Part shown: piece after piece, positions 49,849 through 59,473 of the stretch
How the letters are laid out: each line of letters starts with the position of its first letter
Position numbering within the stretch: the first letter of the stretch is position 1
Source of the DNA: Microvirga terrestris
GTDB taxonomy: Bacteria; Pseudomonadota; Alphaproteobacteria; Rhizobiales; Beijerinckiaceae
Direction of reading: 5' to 3'
DNA length: 64,000 nt
Assembly (NCBI RefSeq): GCF_015694425.1
Contig: NZ_JADQDN010000001.1
Coordinates: 124,001 to 188,000 of the forward strand
Translations under genes and position numbers: made by a program
The notes under the pieces: generated by a model
Databases searched by the model: none
Seen by the model: only the letters and a program-made list of their open reading frames with translations
What the model was told of the DNA's origin: nothing

Positions 49849-50798
49849 CGGCCTACCCGGCCGGATTCGCCGTTGCGCGCGCTGCCTCCGGGGACCGGAG
49901 GCCCGCCTCATCGTTCAAGCAGCCCTCCCGAATCAGAAAGCTGTTCGGCGCCTCCAGCAGCGTGCGCCGACGCTCCGCCGCCCCGATCGAGCAGCGCCTT
50001 CCGCGTTTTCTCGGAACCGGCCTGACGCTGGCCTTCTTCTCGGCCGTCGTCGGCTACGGCCTCTGGCAGGGCGGTCATATCGACGGTTTCATCCGCCAGC
50101 ACGGCGAACCGCACCATGCGCTGGCGCGCACCGTGGGTCTCGGCCTCGAGCAGGTGACGATCTCCGGCATCTCGCAGATGAGCGAGAACGAAGTTCTTGC
50201 CGCGGCCGGCATAAACGGAAAGCTGTCGCTCGCCTTCCTCGACGTGAACGACCTGCGCGAGCGCCTCGAGCGCGTGCCGATGGTCAAGTCGGCGACCGTG
50301 CGCAAGCTCTATCCCAATGAACTCGTGATCACGCTGGCCGAGCGCGAGGCCCATGCCATCTGGCAGAACAACGGCGAGCTCTTCGTCATTGCCGCCGACG
50401 GCACGGTGATCGACCTGATGCAGGACGAGCGCTATGTCGGTCTGCCGTTCGTGGTGGGCGAGGGCGCGAATGCCCGCAGCAAAGATTATCTCGCGCTGGT
50501 CGAGGCCGCGGGCCCGCTGAAGCAGCGCATCCGCGCCGGAACGCTCGTGGCCGGACGGCGCTGGACGCTGAAGATGGACAACGGCATGGACGTGCGCCTG
50601 CCGGAGATCGGGGCAACCCATGCGCTGGCCCGTCTCGTGAAGCTCGAGAACGAGCAGAAAATTCTGGAAAAGGACGTGCTGGCGATCGATCTGCGCATGG
50701 CGGATCGCGTCGTCGTCCGCTTGACGGAAGAGGCCGCCTTGGCCCGCGCCGAGGCACTCAAGAAAAAACCAATGCGCGGCAAGGGGGTCGATACATGA
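49845..50798 (+). CDS. ftsQ: FtsQ, divisome protein
   Basis: A 317-residue bitopic protein. A basic cytoplasmic region of about 60 residues precedes one membrane helix (LGTGLTLAFFSAVVGYGLW), a POTRA domain (LEQVTISGISQMSENEVLAAAGI ... LRERLERVPMVKSATVRKLYPNELVITLAEREAHAIW) and the FtsQ beta domain (TLKMDNGMDVRLPEIG). It recruits FtsL/FtsB and FtsWI. The ATG at 49845 overlaps the ddl stop; an ATG at 49815 inside ddl is less likely. Confidence 0.94.
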   Translation: MTAYPAGFAVARAASGDRRPASSFKQPSRIRKLFGASSSVRRRSAAPIEQRLPRFLGTGLTLAFFSAVVGYGLWQGGHIDGFIRQHGEPHHALARTVGLGLEQVTISGISQMSENEVLAAAGINGKLSLAFLDVNDLRERLERVPMVKSATVRKLYPNELVITLAEREAHAIWQNNGELFVIAADGTVIDLMQDERYVGLPFVVGEGANARSKDYLALVEAAGPLKQRIRAGTLVAGRRWTLKMDNGMDVRLPEIGATHALARLVKLENEQKILEKDVLAIDLRMADRVVVRLTEEAALARAEALKKKPMRGKGVDT

Positions 50799-52117
50799 GT
50801 CTCTCGGGTCACGGTTTGACGCCTCGCCTGAAGCCACTCTCCGCACGCAAGAGCGCCATTCTTTCGGTGCTCGATGTCGGAACGAGCAAGGTCGTCTGCG
50901 TGGTGGCGGAACTGAAGCCGGCTGATGAAACCGAGTCACTGCGCAGCCGCACACACGTGGCGCGCATCCTCGGCATCGGCCATCAGCGCTCCATGGGCCT
51001 GAAAGGTGGCGTGGTCGTCGATCTGGAAGCGGCTGAGACTGCGATCCGTCAGGCTGTGCATGCCGCCGAACGGATGGCGAAGGTCGAGATCCAGTCGGTG
51101 ATCGTCAATCTCACCGGCGGGCGTCTCGCGTCCGAGCATTTCGAGGCGCATGTTCCCGTGCGCGGTGCGGTGAGCGAAAACGATGTCCACCGCGTGCTCG
51201 ATGCCGCATCCAGCTACGATCTGCGCCGCGGCCGCACCGTTCTTCATGCCTTGCCCACGGGCTTCTCGCTCGATGCGCAGAACCACATCGTCGATCCGGC
51301 CGGCATGATCGGCGAACGCCTCGGCGCGGACCTGCATGTGGTGACCTCCGAGGCGGCTGCCGCGCGAAACCTGATGCTGGCCGTCGAGCGCTGCCATCTC
51401 GGCGTCGAGGCGGTGATCTCCACGCCTTACGCTGCGGGTCTGTCGGCTCTCGTCGACGATGAGGCCGACATGGGCTGCGCGGTCGTCGACATGGGCGGCG
51501 GCACCACGAGCGTCGGCATCTTTTCCAACGGGCATCTGGTTCACACCGATGCCATCGCGGTCGGCGGTCATCACGTGACCATGGACATCGCGCGCGGTCT
51601 CACGACCCGCGTGTCCGCAGCCGAACGGCTCAAGACTTTCTACGGCTCCGCCATCGCTTCGAGCGCGGATGACCGGGACATGATCGCGGTGCCGCAGGTC
51701 GATGAGGACGAACGTGACGTTCCGAATCATCTGCCGAAGTCGCACCTCGTTCGCATCATCAAGCCGCGGGTCGAGGAGGTTCTCGAACTCGTGCGCGACC
51801 GGTTGAAGGGCGCGGGCTTTGCGGCCCAGGCCGGACGGCGGGTCGTGCTGACGGGCGGCGCAAGCCAGCTCGTCGGGCTGCCGGAAACGGCACGTCGCAT
51901 CCTGCAGGGTCAGGTTCGTGTCGGGCGTCCGCTCGGCATCAAGGGCCTGCCGGAAGCGGCAAAGGGTCCTGCCTTTTCGGCAGTGGTCGGCCTCCTGGTT
52001 TATCCACAGGTGGCACACATCGAGTATTTCGAGCCGCGTTCCAGCGGCTTGTTTCAGAGTACGGGAACCGACGGCTACTTCTCTCGGATGGGCCGGTGGA
52101 TTCGCGATAGTTTCTAA
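50795..52117 (+). CDS. ftsA: FtsA, actin-like divisome membrane tether
   Basis: A 440-residue actin-fold ATPase that anchors FtsZ to the membrane. Phosphate-1 motif: SVLDVGTSKVVCVVAE; the 1C domain follows (IGHQRSMGLKGGVVVDLEAAETAIRQAVHAAERMA); phosphate-2: CAVVDMGGGTTSVGIFSNG; adenosine motif: VVLTGGASQLVGLPETA. The C-terminus ends with a short amphipathic helix (YFSRMGRWIRDSF), the membrane-targeting sequence. The start overlaps ftsQ by four bases; ftsZ begins 105 bases later. Confidence 0.96.
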   Translation: MSLSGHGLTPRLKPLSARKSAILSVLDVGTSKVVCVVAELKPADETESLRSRTHVARILGIGHQRSMGLKGGVVVDLEAAETAIRQAVHAAERMAKVEIQSVIVNLTGGRLASEHFEAHVPVRGAVSENDVHRVLDAASSYDLRRGRTVLHALPTGFSLDAQNHIVDPAGMIGERLGADLHVVTSEAAAARNLMLAVERCHLGVEAVISTPYAAGLSALVDDEADMGCAVVDMGGGTTSVGIFSNGHLVHTDAIAVGGHHVTMDIARGLTTRVSAAERLKTFYGSAIASSADDRDMIAVPQVDEDERDVPNHLPKSHLVRIIKPRVEEVLELVRDRLKGAGFAAQAGRRVVLTGGASQLVGLPETARRILQGQVRVGRPLGIKGLPEAAKGPAFSAVVGLLVYPQVAHIEYFEPRSSGLFQSTGTDGYFSRMGRWIRDSF

Positions 52118-52222
52118 GACGAGTAACGCGTTGGCGCGGCGGGCCATCGTGAAGAGTTCAAGTAAACAAAGGTCAGCGTCCGCCAAACGCTCATCACTAT
52201 AAGGCCAGAAGAGGCACAGATC

Positions 52223-53902
52223 ATGGCTATCAATCAGCAAGCTCCGGACATCCGGGAACTCAGGCCGCATATCACGGTTTTCGGCGTCGGCGGTGCCGGC
52301 GGCAATGCCGTGAACAACATGATCGAATCCGGTTTGGAGGGCGTCGAGTTCGTGGTGTCGAACACCGACGCGCAGGCGCTGGCTTCTTCCAAGGCCCAGC
52401 GTGTGGTCCAGATGGGCATCCAGGTCACGGAAGGCCTCGGCGCCGGCTCGCAGCCGGAAGTCGGCCGCGCGGCCGCCGAAGAGGTGATCGACGAGATCCG
52501 CGATCAGCTCGCAGGCTCGCACATGGTGTTCATCACCGCCGGCATGGGCGGCGGCACCGGCACGGGCGCGGCCCCCGTCGTGGCCCGCGCAGCCCGCGAA
52601 CTTGGCATACTGACGGTCGGCGTCGTGACGAAGCCGTTCCAGTTCGAGGGCGTGCGCCGCATGAAGCTGGCGGAGGCCGGCATCAACGAGCTGCAGCAGG
52701 CGGTCGACACGCTCATCGTGATCCCGAACCAGAACCTGTTCCGGGTCGCCACCGAGAAGACGACCTTCGCGGACGCCTTCGCCATGGCCGACCAGGTGCT
52801 CTACTCGGGCGTCGCCTGCATCACCGACCTGATGGTGAAGGAAGGCCTCATCAACCTCGACTTCGCCGACGTGCGCTCCGTCATGCGCGGCATGGGCAAG
52901 GCCATGATGGGCACCGGCGAAGCCTCCGGCGAGAAGCGCGCGATCCGCGCGGCCGAGGCGGCCATCGCCAACCCGCTCCTCGACGACGTGTCGATGAAGG
53001 GTGCCCGCGGCCTGCTGATCTCCATCACGGGCGGCAACGACCTCACCCTGTATGAACTCGACGAAGCCGCCACCCGCATCCGCGAGGAAGTCGACCAGGA
53101 TGCCAACATCATCCTCGGCGCCACCTTCGACGAGAGCCTGGAAGGCATCATCCGCGTCTCCGTCGTGGCGACCGGCATCGACCACGCGATCATGGAGAAC
53201 GGCGGCGATCTGACGGCCACCGAGCAGCGCATCTCCGAGGTTGCCGAGCGCCTGCGGGCCGAGGCCCGCGCCCGCGCCACCCAGGCCACGCCGACCTTTC
53301 GCTCCGCCGCCCATCCTGAACCGGTGAAGGCGGCCCCGATCCTGACCCAGGGCTCACCCGTTCTGGCTCCGGCCCCCGTCGTCGCGGCTCAGCCTGTGGA
53401 GCCCGCTCCCCAGCCGATCGTGCGCGACGACGTGGTTCTCACCCCGGCCCAGCCGCGCCAGGCGGTGGCCTATGAGGCGCCGGCGCCTCAGGCTCCGGTC
53501 TACGAGGAGCCGATGGAGCAGGGCGCCTTCATCCCGCCGCAGGCCGAGCGCGCCATGCGTCCGGCCCGGATGCCGCGCATCGACGAGCTGCCCATGCCCG
53601 GACAGGTCGCCCTGCGCGCCAGCCGCGGCGAGGAGTCCGCCCAGGAGCACAGGCCTTCGCTGATCCAGCGTCTCGCGACCATCGGCTTCGGCCGCCGCGA
53701 GGAACCGCAGCAAGTTCCTGCCGAGCCCCGTCAGGAAGCTCCGCGCCAGCCCATGTCGTCGGTTCACGCCGAATACGCCCGCCGGCCCATGCCGGCCCAG
53801 GCGCAGCGGCCGCCGCAGGGCCAGCCGGCCCCGGCTCCCCGGGCGACGTCGGAGGACGATCAGCTGGAGATTCCTGCCTTCCTCCGCCGCCAGGCGACCT
53901 GA
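52223..53902 (+). CDS. ftsZ: FtsZ, tubulin-like cell division GTPase
   Basis: A 559-residue protein that polymerises into the Z ring. The GTPase core (about residues 10-320) has [22 protein letters not shown], the tubulin signature [11 protein letters not shown] and NADFADV-like [11 protein letters not shown], with the T7 catalytic loop. After it comes a long Pro/Ala/Gln/Glu-rich linker of about 220 residues, usual in alphaproteobacteria, and a conserved C-terminal peptide ([12 protein letters not shown]) that binds FtsA. AGAGG lies about 10 bases before the ATG. A strong terminator follows. Confidence 0.97.
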   Translation: MAINQQAPDIRELRPHITVFGVGGAGGNAVNNMIESGLEGVEFVVSNTDAQALASSKAQRVVQMGIQVTEGLGAGSQPEVGRAAAEEVIDEIRDQLAGSHMVFITAGMGGGTGTGAAPVVARAARELGILTVGVVTKPFQFEGVRRMKLAEAGINELQQAVDTLIVIPNQNLFRVATEKTTFADAFAMADQVLYSGVACITDLMVKEGLINLDFADVRSVMRGMGKAMMGTGEASGEKRAIRAAEAAIANPLLDDVSMKGARGLLISITGGNDLTLYELDEAATRIREEVDQDANIILGATFDESLEGIIRVSVVATGIDHAIMENGGDLTATEQRISEVAERLRAEARARATQATPTFRSAAHPEPVKAAPILTQGSPVLAPAPVVAAQPVEPAPQPIVRDDVVLTPAQPRQAVAYEAPAPQAPVYEEPMEQGAFIPPQAERAMRPARMPRIDELPMPGQVALRASRGEESAQEHRPSLIQRLATIGFGRREEPQQVPAEPRQEAPRQPMSSVHAEYARRPMPAQAQRPPQGQPAPAPRATSEDDQLEIPAFLRRQAT

Positions 53903-53935
53903 GCAGGCCCGACGAGGCTGTTACCGCTGTTGCAA

Positions 53936-53967
53936 AAGGCTCCCAGCCCGAACCGGCTGGGAGCCTT
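53936..53967 (+). terminator. Terminator after ftsZ
   Basis: AAGGCTCCCAGCC (53936-53948) and GGCTGGGAGCCTT (53955-53967) form a perfect 13-bp stem with a 6-base loop, followed by CTTCGTT. It closes the dcw cluster. Confidence 0.85.
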
Positions 53968-54192
53968 CTTCGTTAAAAAATCATTAATATCAAAGATTTG
54001 GCGCTTACCACTTTTGTAACACACGGTAAGAAAGCGTGATTTGGCCTGGCCATATAGCGGGACTATGGTGCCTCACATCAAAAGGGGCACCGCTACAAGA
54101 AGCCTGCCGCGGGAAGCACAACGCAGACAATGCACCTTCCTCCGGCGAAACAGGCTCTGTCAGGCGACAAGGGTAATTGAGGTCCAGGACTA

Positions 54193-55137
54193 ATGAAGCA
54201 AAGCCAGCAAACCACGCTTCGCGCCGCCGTGACCCTCATCGGAACCGGGGTCCATTCCGGGGATGAAGTGAAGATGATTCTTCATCCGGCTGAAGCGAAC
54301 CATGGCATTGCTTTCCTCCGCACCGGTCTTCCGGGCGGCCTGGACCGTCTGATCGATGCTCGGCATCTGGCGGTCACCGCCACCGAGCTGTGCACGGTCA
54401 TCGGCGACCGCGATACGGGCGCGGTCGCCACCATCGAACACCTCATGGCGGCTCTTTCCGGCCTTGGCATCGACAACGTTCTCGTCGAGATCGACGGGCC
54501 GGAAGTTCCGATCCTCGACGGCAGCTCGGAGCCGTACATCGACGCCATCGACCAGGTCGGCATCGTGGTTCAGGGCGTCACCCGCCGCTACATCAAGGTT
54601 CTCAAGCCCGTTCGGGTCACGCAGGGCCGGGCCTTCGCCGAGCTTCTCCCCAACGAGCGCGCCTTCCGCCTCGACGTGGAGATCGATTTCCAGACCCCGG
54701 TGATCGGCCGCCAGCGCAAGGCCATCGACCTGTCTCCCTCCGTGTTCCGCCGCGAAATCTCCCGCGCCCGCACCTTCGGCTTCATGCGCGACGTGGAGAA
54801 GCTCTGGAGCGCCGGCTTCGCGCTCGGCGCCTCCCTTGAGAACACCGTGGCCATCGGCGACGACGGTATCATGAACCCGGAAGGCCTGCGCTATGCCGAC
54901 GAGTTCGTCCGGCACAAGCTCCTCGATGCCATCGGCGACCTTTCGCTTGCCGGCCTGCCGCTGCTCGGCACCTACCGGTCCTATTGCGGCGGTCACCGCA
55001 TGAACTTCTCCGTGCTGGAAGCCCTGTTCTCGAGCCGCTCAAACTACGCCATCGTCGACGCCACGCCGCGTCGCGAGACGGGCTATGCCGACATCGGCAG
55101 CGCGGTCGCTTCGGTTTTCGCTCCCGAAGTGCACTGA
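54193..55137 (+). CDS. lpxC: LpxC, UDP-3-O-acyl-N-acetylglucosamine deacetylase
   Basis: A 314-residue zinc amidase that performs the committed step of lipid A synthesis. Signature segments: TLIGTGVHSGDEVKMILHPA, EHLMAALSGLGIDN with the first zinc His, EVPILDGSSEPYIDAI, and HKLLDAIGDLSLAG with the other zinc His and Asp, then the catalytic His in YCGGHRMN. Separated from ftsZ by a terminator and 225 bases, so it probably has its own promoter. CCAGGAC precedes the ATG. Confidence 0.96.
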   Translation: MKQSQQTTLRAAVTLIGTGVHSGDEVKMILHPAEANHGIAFLRTGLPGGLDRLIDARHLAVTATELCTVIGDRDTGAVATIEHLMAALSGLGIDNVLVEIDGPEVPILDGSSEPYIDAIDQVGIVVQGVTRRYIKVLKPVRVTQGRAFAELLPNERAFRLDVEIDFQTPVIGRQRKAIDLSPSVFRREISRARTFGFMRDVEKLWSAGFALGASLENTVAIGDDGIMNPEGLRYADEFVRHKLLDAIGDLSLAGLPLLGTYRSYCGGHRMNFSVLEALFSSRSNYAIVDATPRRETGYADIGSAVASVFAPEVH

Positions 55138-55332
55138 ATTCCTTCCTGAAGATCACCGCTACGTTACCTTAGGTTTCAAGGCGCCCATTGGCCGCATGAT
55201 TTCGTGCAGGCTTTCTTAATTCCTATTGGGTAAACCCTGTGCTATGGGCTTGGCTCTTCCCATATGCTTGGGCTAAAGAACCTTTGATGCACCGTTAAAA
55301 CATCGGGCACGGTTTTTGGAGGACCGCGAAGC

Positions 55333-56229
55333 ATGTCGTTCGCGAAGGCTTATTCGGGTATGAAAAGCGCGGCCGCCCGCGCTCTGATCCTTGGCATCTG
55401 CGGCTTGGGGCTCGCGGGATGCGACACGCTCTCGTCCCTGAACCCGTTCGAGAAGGACACGAGCTACAAGCCCGAGGTCGTCGCCAACCTGCCTGCCGAG
55501 GAGATCTATAACGACGGTCTTGCCCGGGTGCAGAAGGGCGATTTTGACGGTGCGGTCACCAAGTTCAGCAGCCTCGACAAGCAGTATCCCTACACCGACT
55601 GGGCCCGCAAAGGCTTGATCATGGAAGCTTACGCCAATTACGAGGGCGGCTTCTACGACGAGGCGATCACGGCTTCGCGCCGCTATCTCCAGAGCTATCC
55701 GAACACCACGGACGCAGCCTACGCCCAGTACATCATGGCGTCTGCCTATTACGACCAGATCCCGGACATCACCCGCGACCAGGAGAAGTCAGAGCGCGCC
55801 ATCCTGGCCCTGCAGGAGCTGGTCCAGCGCTATCCGAGCTCCGAGTACGTGTCCGACGCCAGGAAGAAGATCCAGGTTGCCAGCGACCAGCTCGCCGGCA
55901 AGGAGCTGGAGGTTGGCCGCTTCTACCTGCAGAAGCGCAACTACGCCGGCGCCATCAACCGTTTCCGCCAGGTCGTGTCCCGTTATCAGACGACCCGCCA
56001 CGTGGAGGAGGCTCTCGAGCGTCTCACCGAGGCCTATATGGCCATGGGCATCGTGGGCGAGGCGCAGACCGCCGCCGCCGTTCTCGGCCACAACTTCCCC
56101 GACTCTCCCTGGTACAAGGACGCCCACGCCCTTCTGACGAAGGGCGGCGTTGAGCCTCGCGAGGATTCCCAGTCCTGGATCAGCAAGGCCTTCCGCGGCG
56201 TTCCCCAGGTCGGTCAGCGGACGGGCTAA
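55333..56229 (+). CDS. bamD: BamD, outer membrane protein assembly factor (lipoprotein)
   Basis: A 298-residue lipoprotein of the BAM complex, which inserts beta-barrel proteins in the outer membrane. The signal ends with the lipobox LAGC (Cys 30). The mature part holds five TPR-like repeats, for example AEEIYNDGLARVQKGDFDGAVTKFSSLDKQYPYTDWARKG broken by family-typical YxxQYPxS spacing, and SERAILALQELVQRYPSSEYV. GGAGG sits 12 bases before the ATG. recN follows after 12 bases and is likely in the same operon, a frequent pairing in alphaproteobacteria. Confidence 0.95.
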   Translation: MSFAKAYSGMKSAAARALILGICGLGLAGCDTLSSLNPFEKDTSYKPEVVANLPAEEIYNDGLARVQKGDFDGAVTKFSSLDKQYPYTDWARKGLIMEAYANYEGGFYDEAITASRRYLQSYPNTTDAAYAQYIMASAYYDQIPDITRDQEKSERAILALQELVQRYPSSEYVSDARKKIQVASDQLAGKELEVGRFYLQKRNYAGAINRFRQVVSRYQTTRHVEEALERLTEAYMAMGIVGEAQTAAAVLGHNFPDSPWYKDAHALLTKGGVEPREDSQSWISKAFRGVPQVGQRTG

Positions 56230-56241
56230 GCCTCACGATCC

Positions 56242-57918
56242 ATGCTCATCCAGCTGGCGATCCGCGATATCGTCCTCATCGACAGGCTTGAGCTTCACTT
56301 CCATGAGGGCCTGAGCGTCCTCACGGGTGAAACCGGCGCGGGCAAGTCGATCCTGCTCGATGCCTTCGCCCTGGCCCTCGGCGGCCGTGGCGACGGCAGC
56401 CTCGTGCGCCATGGCGAGAACCAGGGCCAGGTGACGGCCGTCTTCGACTGCCCTCTGGATCATCCGGCCCGCCGCATTGCGTCGGATGCGGATATCGACA
56501 TCGACGGCGACCTGATCCTGCGCCGCGTGCAGGTGGCTGACGGGCGCACCCGCGCCTTCGTCAACGACCAGCCGGTCAGCGTCCAGGTGCTCAAGGCCAT
56601 CGGCGCGACCCTGGTCGAAATCCATGGCCAGCACGATGATCGCGCCCTCGTCGATCCCGTGTCTCACCGCGCCATCCTCGATGCCTTCGGTGGTCTCTCA
56701 GAGGAAAACCAGGCCGTGGCCGATGCGGCTCGCCGGGTGCGCGAGGCGCGCACGGCCCTGCAGGATCATCGCAACCGCATCCAGAAGGCCCGCAAGGAGG
56801 CCGATTTCCTGCGCCACGCGGTCGAGGAGCTGACGAAGCTCAACCCTCTGGCCGGCGAGGAGGAGAGCCTCGCCGAGCGCCGCGTGATCATGATGCAGTC
56901 CGAAAAGGTGTCGACGGACCTGAACGAGGCCTACGAGGTCGTGGCCGGCAACGCCTCCCCGGTCAACGAGCTCTCCGCCGCCGTGCGCAAGCTGGAGCGC
57001 CGTGGCGCCCAGGCGCCGGCTCTCGTGGACCCGAGCGTCAAGGCCCTCGACGCCGCGTTGGTTGCCATCGACGAGGCGCGCGCGGCTCTGGAAGACGCGA
57101 TCCGTGCCACTGAATACGACCCGCGCGAGCTGGAGCAGACGGAGGAGCGCCTGTTTGCGCTTCGCGCCGCCGCCCGCAAATACGACGTGCCCGCCGATGA
57201 GCTGGCCTCCCTGCGCCAGCGCTTCGAGGAGGACGTGGCCGCCATCGATGCCGGCGAGGAGAAGCTTGCCGGATTGGAGAAGGCGTTGAGCGAAGCCGAC
57301 GCCGCTTATGTGAAGGCCGCCAAAGCGCTGTCCGCCGGCCGCAGGAGGGCTGCTCAGGCCCTCGACGCCGCCGTGCAGGCGGAGCTGCCGCCGCTCAAGC
57401 TGGAGCGGGCGCGTTTCATCACTGAGATCACCACCGACGAGGCGAGCCGCGACGCAGGCGGCTTCGAGCGCGTCGAGTTCTGGGCTCAGACGAATCCCGG
57501 CACCCGCGCCGGCCCGCTCATGAAAGTGGCCTCGGGCGGCGAGCTTTCGCGCTTCATGCTCGCCCTCAAGGTGGTGCTGGCGGACAAGGGCTCGGCCCCG
57601 ACCCTGGTTTTCGACGAGATCGACACGGGCGTCGGCGGCGCCGTGGCGGATGCCATCGGCCAGCGCCTCGGGCGTCTGGCCCGCAAGGTCCAGGTGATGG
57701 CCGTGACCCACGCGCCGCAGGTGGCCGCCAAGGCCGAGAGTCACTTCCTCATCGCCAAGGAGGGCGTGCGCGGCGCCGAGGACCGGGTCGCCACCCGGGT
57801 CATTCCGCTCGAGGCCACGCCGCGCCGCGAGGAGATCGCCCGCATGCTCGCCGGCGCGACCATCACCGAGGAAGCCCGTGCGGCGGCTGCGCGTCTGCTC
57901 GAAGCGGCGGCGCATTAG
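56242..57918 (+). CDS. recN: RecN, DNA repair ATPase (SMC-like)
   Basis: A 558-residue SMC-family protein in double-strand-break repair. Walker A GETGAGKSILLDAFALALGG lies near the N-terminus with FVNDQPVSVQVLK and EIHGQHDDRALV; two coiled-coil arms span about residues 150-370; the C-terminal half has the signature VASGGELSRFMLALKVVL and Walker B LVFDEIDTGVGG, then VMAVTHAPQVAA. Length is typical. The start is the ATG giving the family's MLIQLAIRDIVLIDRLEL. Confidence 0.95.
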   Translation: MLIQLAIRDIVLIDRLELHFHEGLSVLTGETGAGKSILLDAFALALGGRGDGSLVRHGENQGQVTAVFDCPLDHPARRIASDADIDIDGDLILRRVQVADGRTRAFVNDQPVSVQVLKAIGATLVEIHGQHDDRALVDPVSHRAILDAFGGLSEENQAVADAARRVREARTALQDHRNRIQKARKEADFLRHAVEELTKLNPLAGEEESLAERRVIMMQSEKVSTDLNEAYEVVAGNASPVNELSAAVRKLERRGAQAPALVDPSVKALDAALVAIDEARAALEDAIRATEYDPRELEQTEERLFALRAAARKYDVPADELASLRQRFEEDVAAIDAGEEKLAGLEKALSEADAAYVKAAKALSAGRRRAAQALDAAVQAELPPLKLERARFITEITTDEASRDAGGFERVEFWAQTNPGTRAGPLMKVASGGELSRFMLALKVVLADKGSAPTLVFDEIDTGVGGAVADAIGQRLGRLARKVQVMAVTHAPQVAAKAESHFLIAKEGVRGAEDRVATRVIPLEATPRREEIARMLAGATITEEARAAAARLLEAAAH

Positions 57919-57982
57919 TCTAGTCTCACGTCTGTGTGAGGGAACAGGCTGCCGCACTTGTTGCGGCACGCACTAACCCGAT

Positions 57983-58018
57983 TTTCCATGGCCGCACCCA
58001 GAGGTGCGGCCATGGAAA
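57983..58018 (+). repeat. 16-bp perfect inverted repeat between recN and the M28 peptidase gene
   Basis: Arms 57983-57998 and 58003-58018 (TTTCCATGGCCGCACC and its complement) enclose a CAGA loop. Its right arm ends 10 bases before the GTG proposed for the peptidase. Neither strand has a U-run after it. It could terminate recN transcription or mask the peptidase's translation start. Confidence 0.75.
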
Positions 58019-58028
58019 CGAGCCCCGC

Positions 58029-59447
58029 GTGCCCCGATTGCAGCCGAACATCCGCCGAACCGCACTCGCTGCCTGTGCCCTGCTGATCGGTGCAGCATCG
58101 TCCTACGCCGATGTCGGCCTGCCGGCCTCTGCCATGCAGATCGATCCTTTCCGCCATGTCCAGGCGCTGCAGGATATCGCCACGGCGAATGGCGGCAACA
58201 GGGCGGCTGGCACGCCCGGATATGACCGCTCCGCCGAATACATTGCCGATCAACTGCGCGCCGCAGGCTACAATGTGCGGTTCGAGGAATTCACCTTTCC
58301 GTTCTTCGACGAGCGGTCTCCGCCGGTTGTCGCCTTCGAGTCCTTCACACCGCCCCGCGAGGCGCTGCGCACCCTGGCGAGCTCCGGTTCCGGCGATGTG
58401 GCGGCACCCGTCCAGGCGGTGGATCTTGGCTTGGACGAGGAGCCCCTGCAGACATCGACCAGCGGCTGCGAGCGCGAGGATTTCGCTGGCTTCATCCCAG
58501 GCCACATCGCTCTTGTGCGGCGGGGCACCTGTCCGTTCCAGACCAAGGCGGAGCTGGCCCAGGCGGCGGGAGCCGCGGGCCTCATCATCATGAATCAGGG
58601 CACTGGGGACCAGGCCGGCACCTTCGGTGGACGTCTGTCGACGCAGGCGTCGATCCCCGTGCTGGGGGTAACCACCGAGGTGGGGCGCAAGCTCGCAGAG
58701 GCGGCGCAAGATCCATCGCTCAAACAGGTGCGCCTCAAGGTCGATGTCGAGACTGGCACCCGTTCCACCCGGAATGTCCTGGTGGATCGCGGCGAGACGA
58801 GCGGTTCCTTCATCGTGGTGGGAGCGCATCTCGACGGCGTCGCGGAAGGGCCCGGCATGAACGACAATGCCAGCGGTTCGGCCGCTGTTCTTGAGACGGC
58901 CCTGCGCCTTGCAAAGGAGGCTGGGATCGGCATGCCGATCCGCTTTGCTTTCTGGGGTGCGGAGGAACGCGGCCTCATCGGCTCGCGCCATCACCTCGAT
59001 GCGCTCTCCGAGGACGAGCGGCGCCGGATCCGGTTCTACATCAATCTCGACATGGTCGGCTCGGTGAATTTCGGGCGGTTCATCCAGCTGTCGCAGACGG
59101 AGCGCACCGCCGAGACCGCCGGCTTCATTCAGGCCTTCATCGATCACTTCGCGTCCAAAAACCTTGCCGTGGAGGAGCGGTCCCGCAACCAGCGCGGCTT
59201 CGGCTCTGACGATGCGGCTTTTGCTGGCAAGAACATCCCGACGCTCGGCCTCTTCACCGGCGCCAGCAATGCGAAGACCGACGAGCATGCCGCGCGGTTC
59301 GATGGCAAGGCCGGGCAGCCTTACGATCCCTGCTACCACAAGGCGTGCGATACTGCGGAGAACGTGGATCGGGTGGTGCTCAGACAGATGACCGATGCGC
59401 TGACACAGATGCTGCGCGGTGCGCGGCCGATCATGCCGGATCGATAA
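58029..59447 (+). CDS. Exported M28 family metallopeptidase with PA domain
   Basis: A 472-residue exported aminopeptidase-like protein. A Sec signal (ALAACALLIGAASSYA) is followed by an M28 catalytic domain interrupted by a protease-associated domain (about residues 130-215, with CPFQTKAELAQAAGAAGLIIMN). Two-zinc ligands: VVGAHLDGV, GMNDNASGSA, GAEERGLIGS, NLDMVGS and the last His in DPCYHKACDT. It probably trims peptides in the periplasm or outside. The GTG start lacks a strong ribosome site; the frame stays open back to 57936, but that extension is not family sequence. Confidence 0.85.
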   Translation: MPRLQPNIRRTALAACALLIGAASSYADVGLPASAMQIDPFRHVQALQDIATANGGNRAAGTPGYDRSAEYIADQLRAAGYNVRFEEFTFPFFDERSPPVVAFESFTPPREALRTLASSGSGDVAAPVQAVDLGLDEEPLQTSTSGCEREDFAGFIPGHIALVRRGTCPFQTKAELAQAAGAAGLIIMNQGTGDQAGTFGGRLSTQASIPVLGVTTEVGRKLAEAAQDPSLKQVRLKVDVETGTRSTRNVLVDRGETSGSFIVVGAHLDGVAEGPGMNDNASGSAAVLETALRLAKEAGIGMPIRFAFWGAEERGLIGSRHHLDALSEDERRRIRFYINLDMVGSVNFGRFIQLSQTERTAETAGFIQAFIDHFASKNLAVEERSRNQRGFGSDDAAFAGKNIPTLGLFTGASNAKTDEHAARFDGKAGQPYDPCYHKACDTAENVDRVVLRQMTDALTQMLRGARPIMPDR

Positions 59448-59473
59448 TCAAGCAGGATCGCTCGCCCTGTCGC

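Noticed and set aside
50936..53314. 792-residue minus-strand open frame across ftsA and ftsZ
   Set aside because: It runs opposite two essential, fully recognisable genes and has no family motif; it is a codon-bias shadow.
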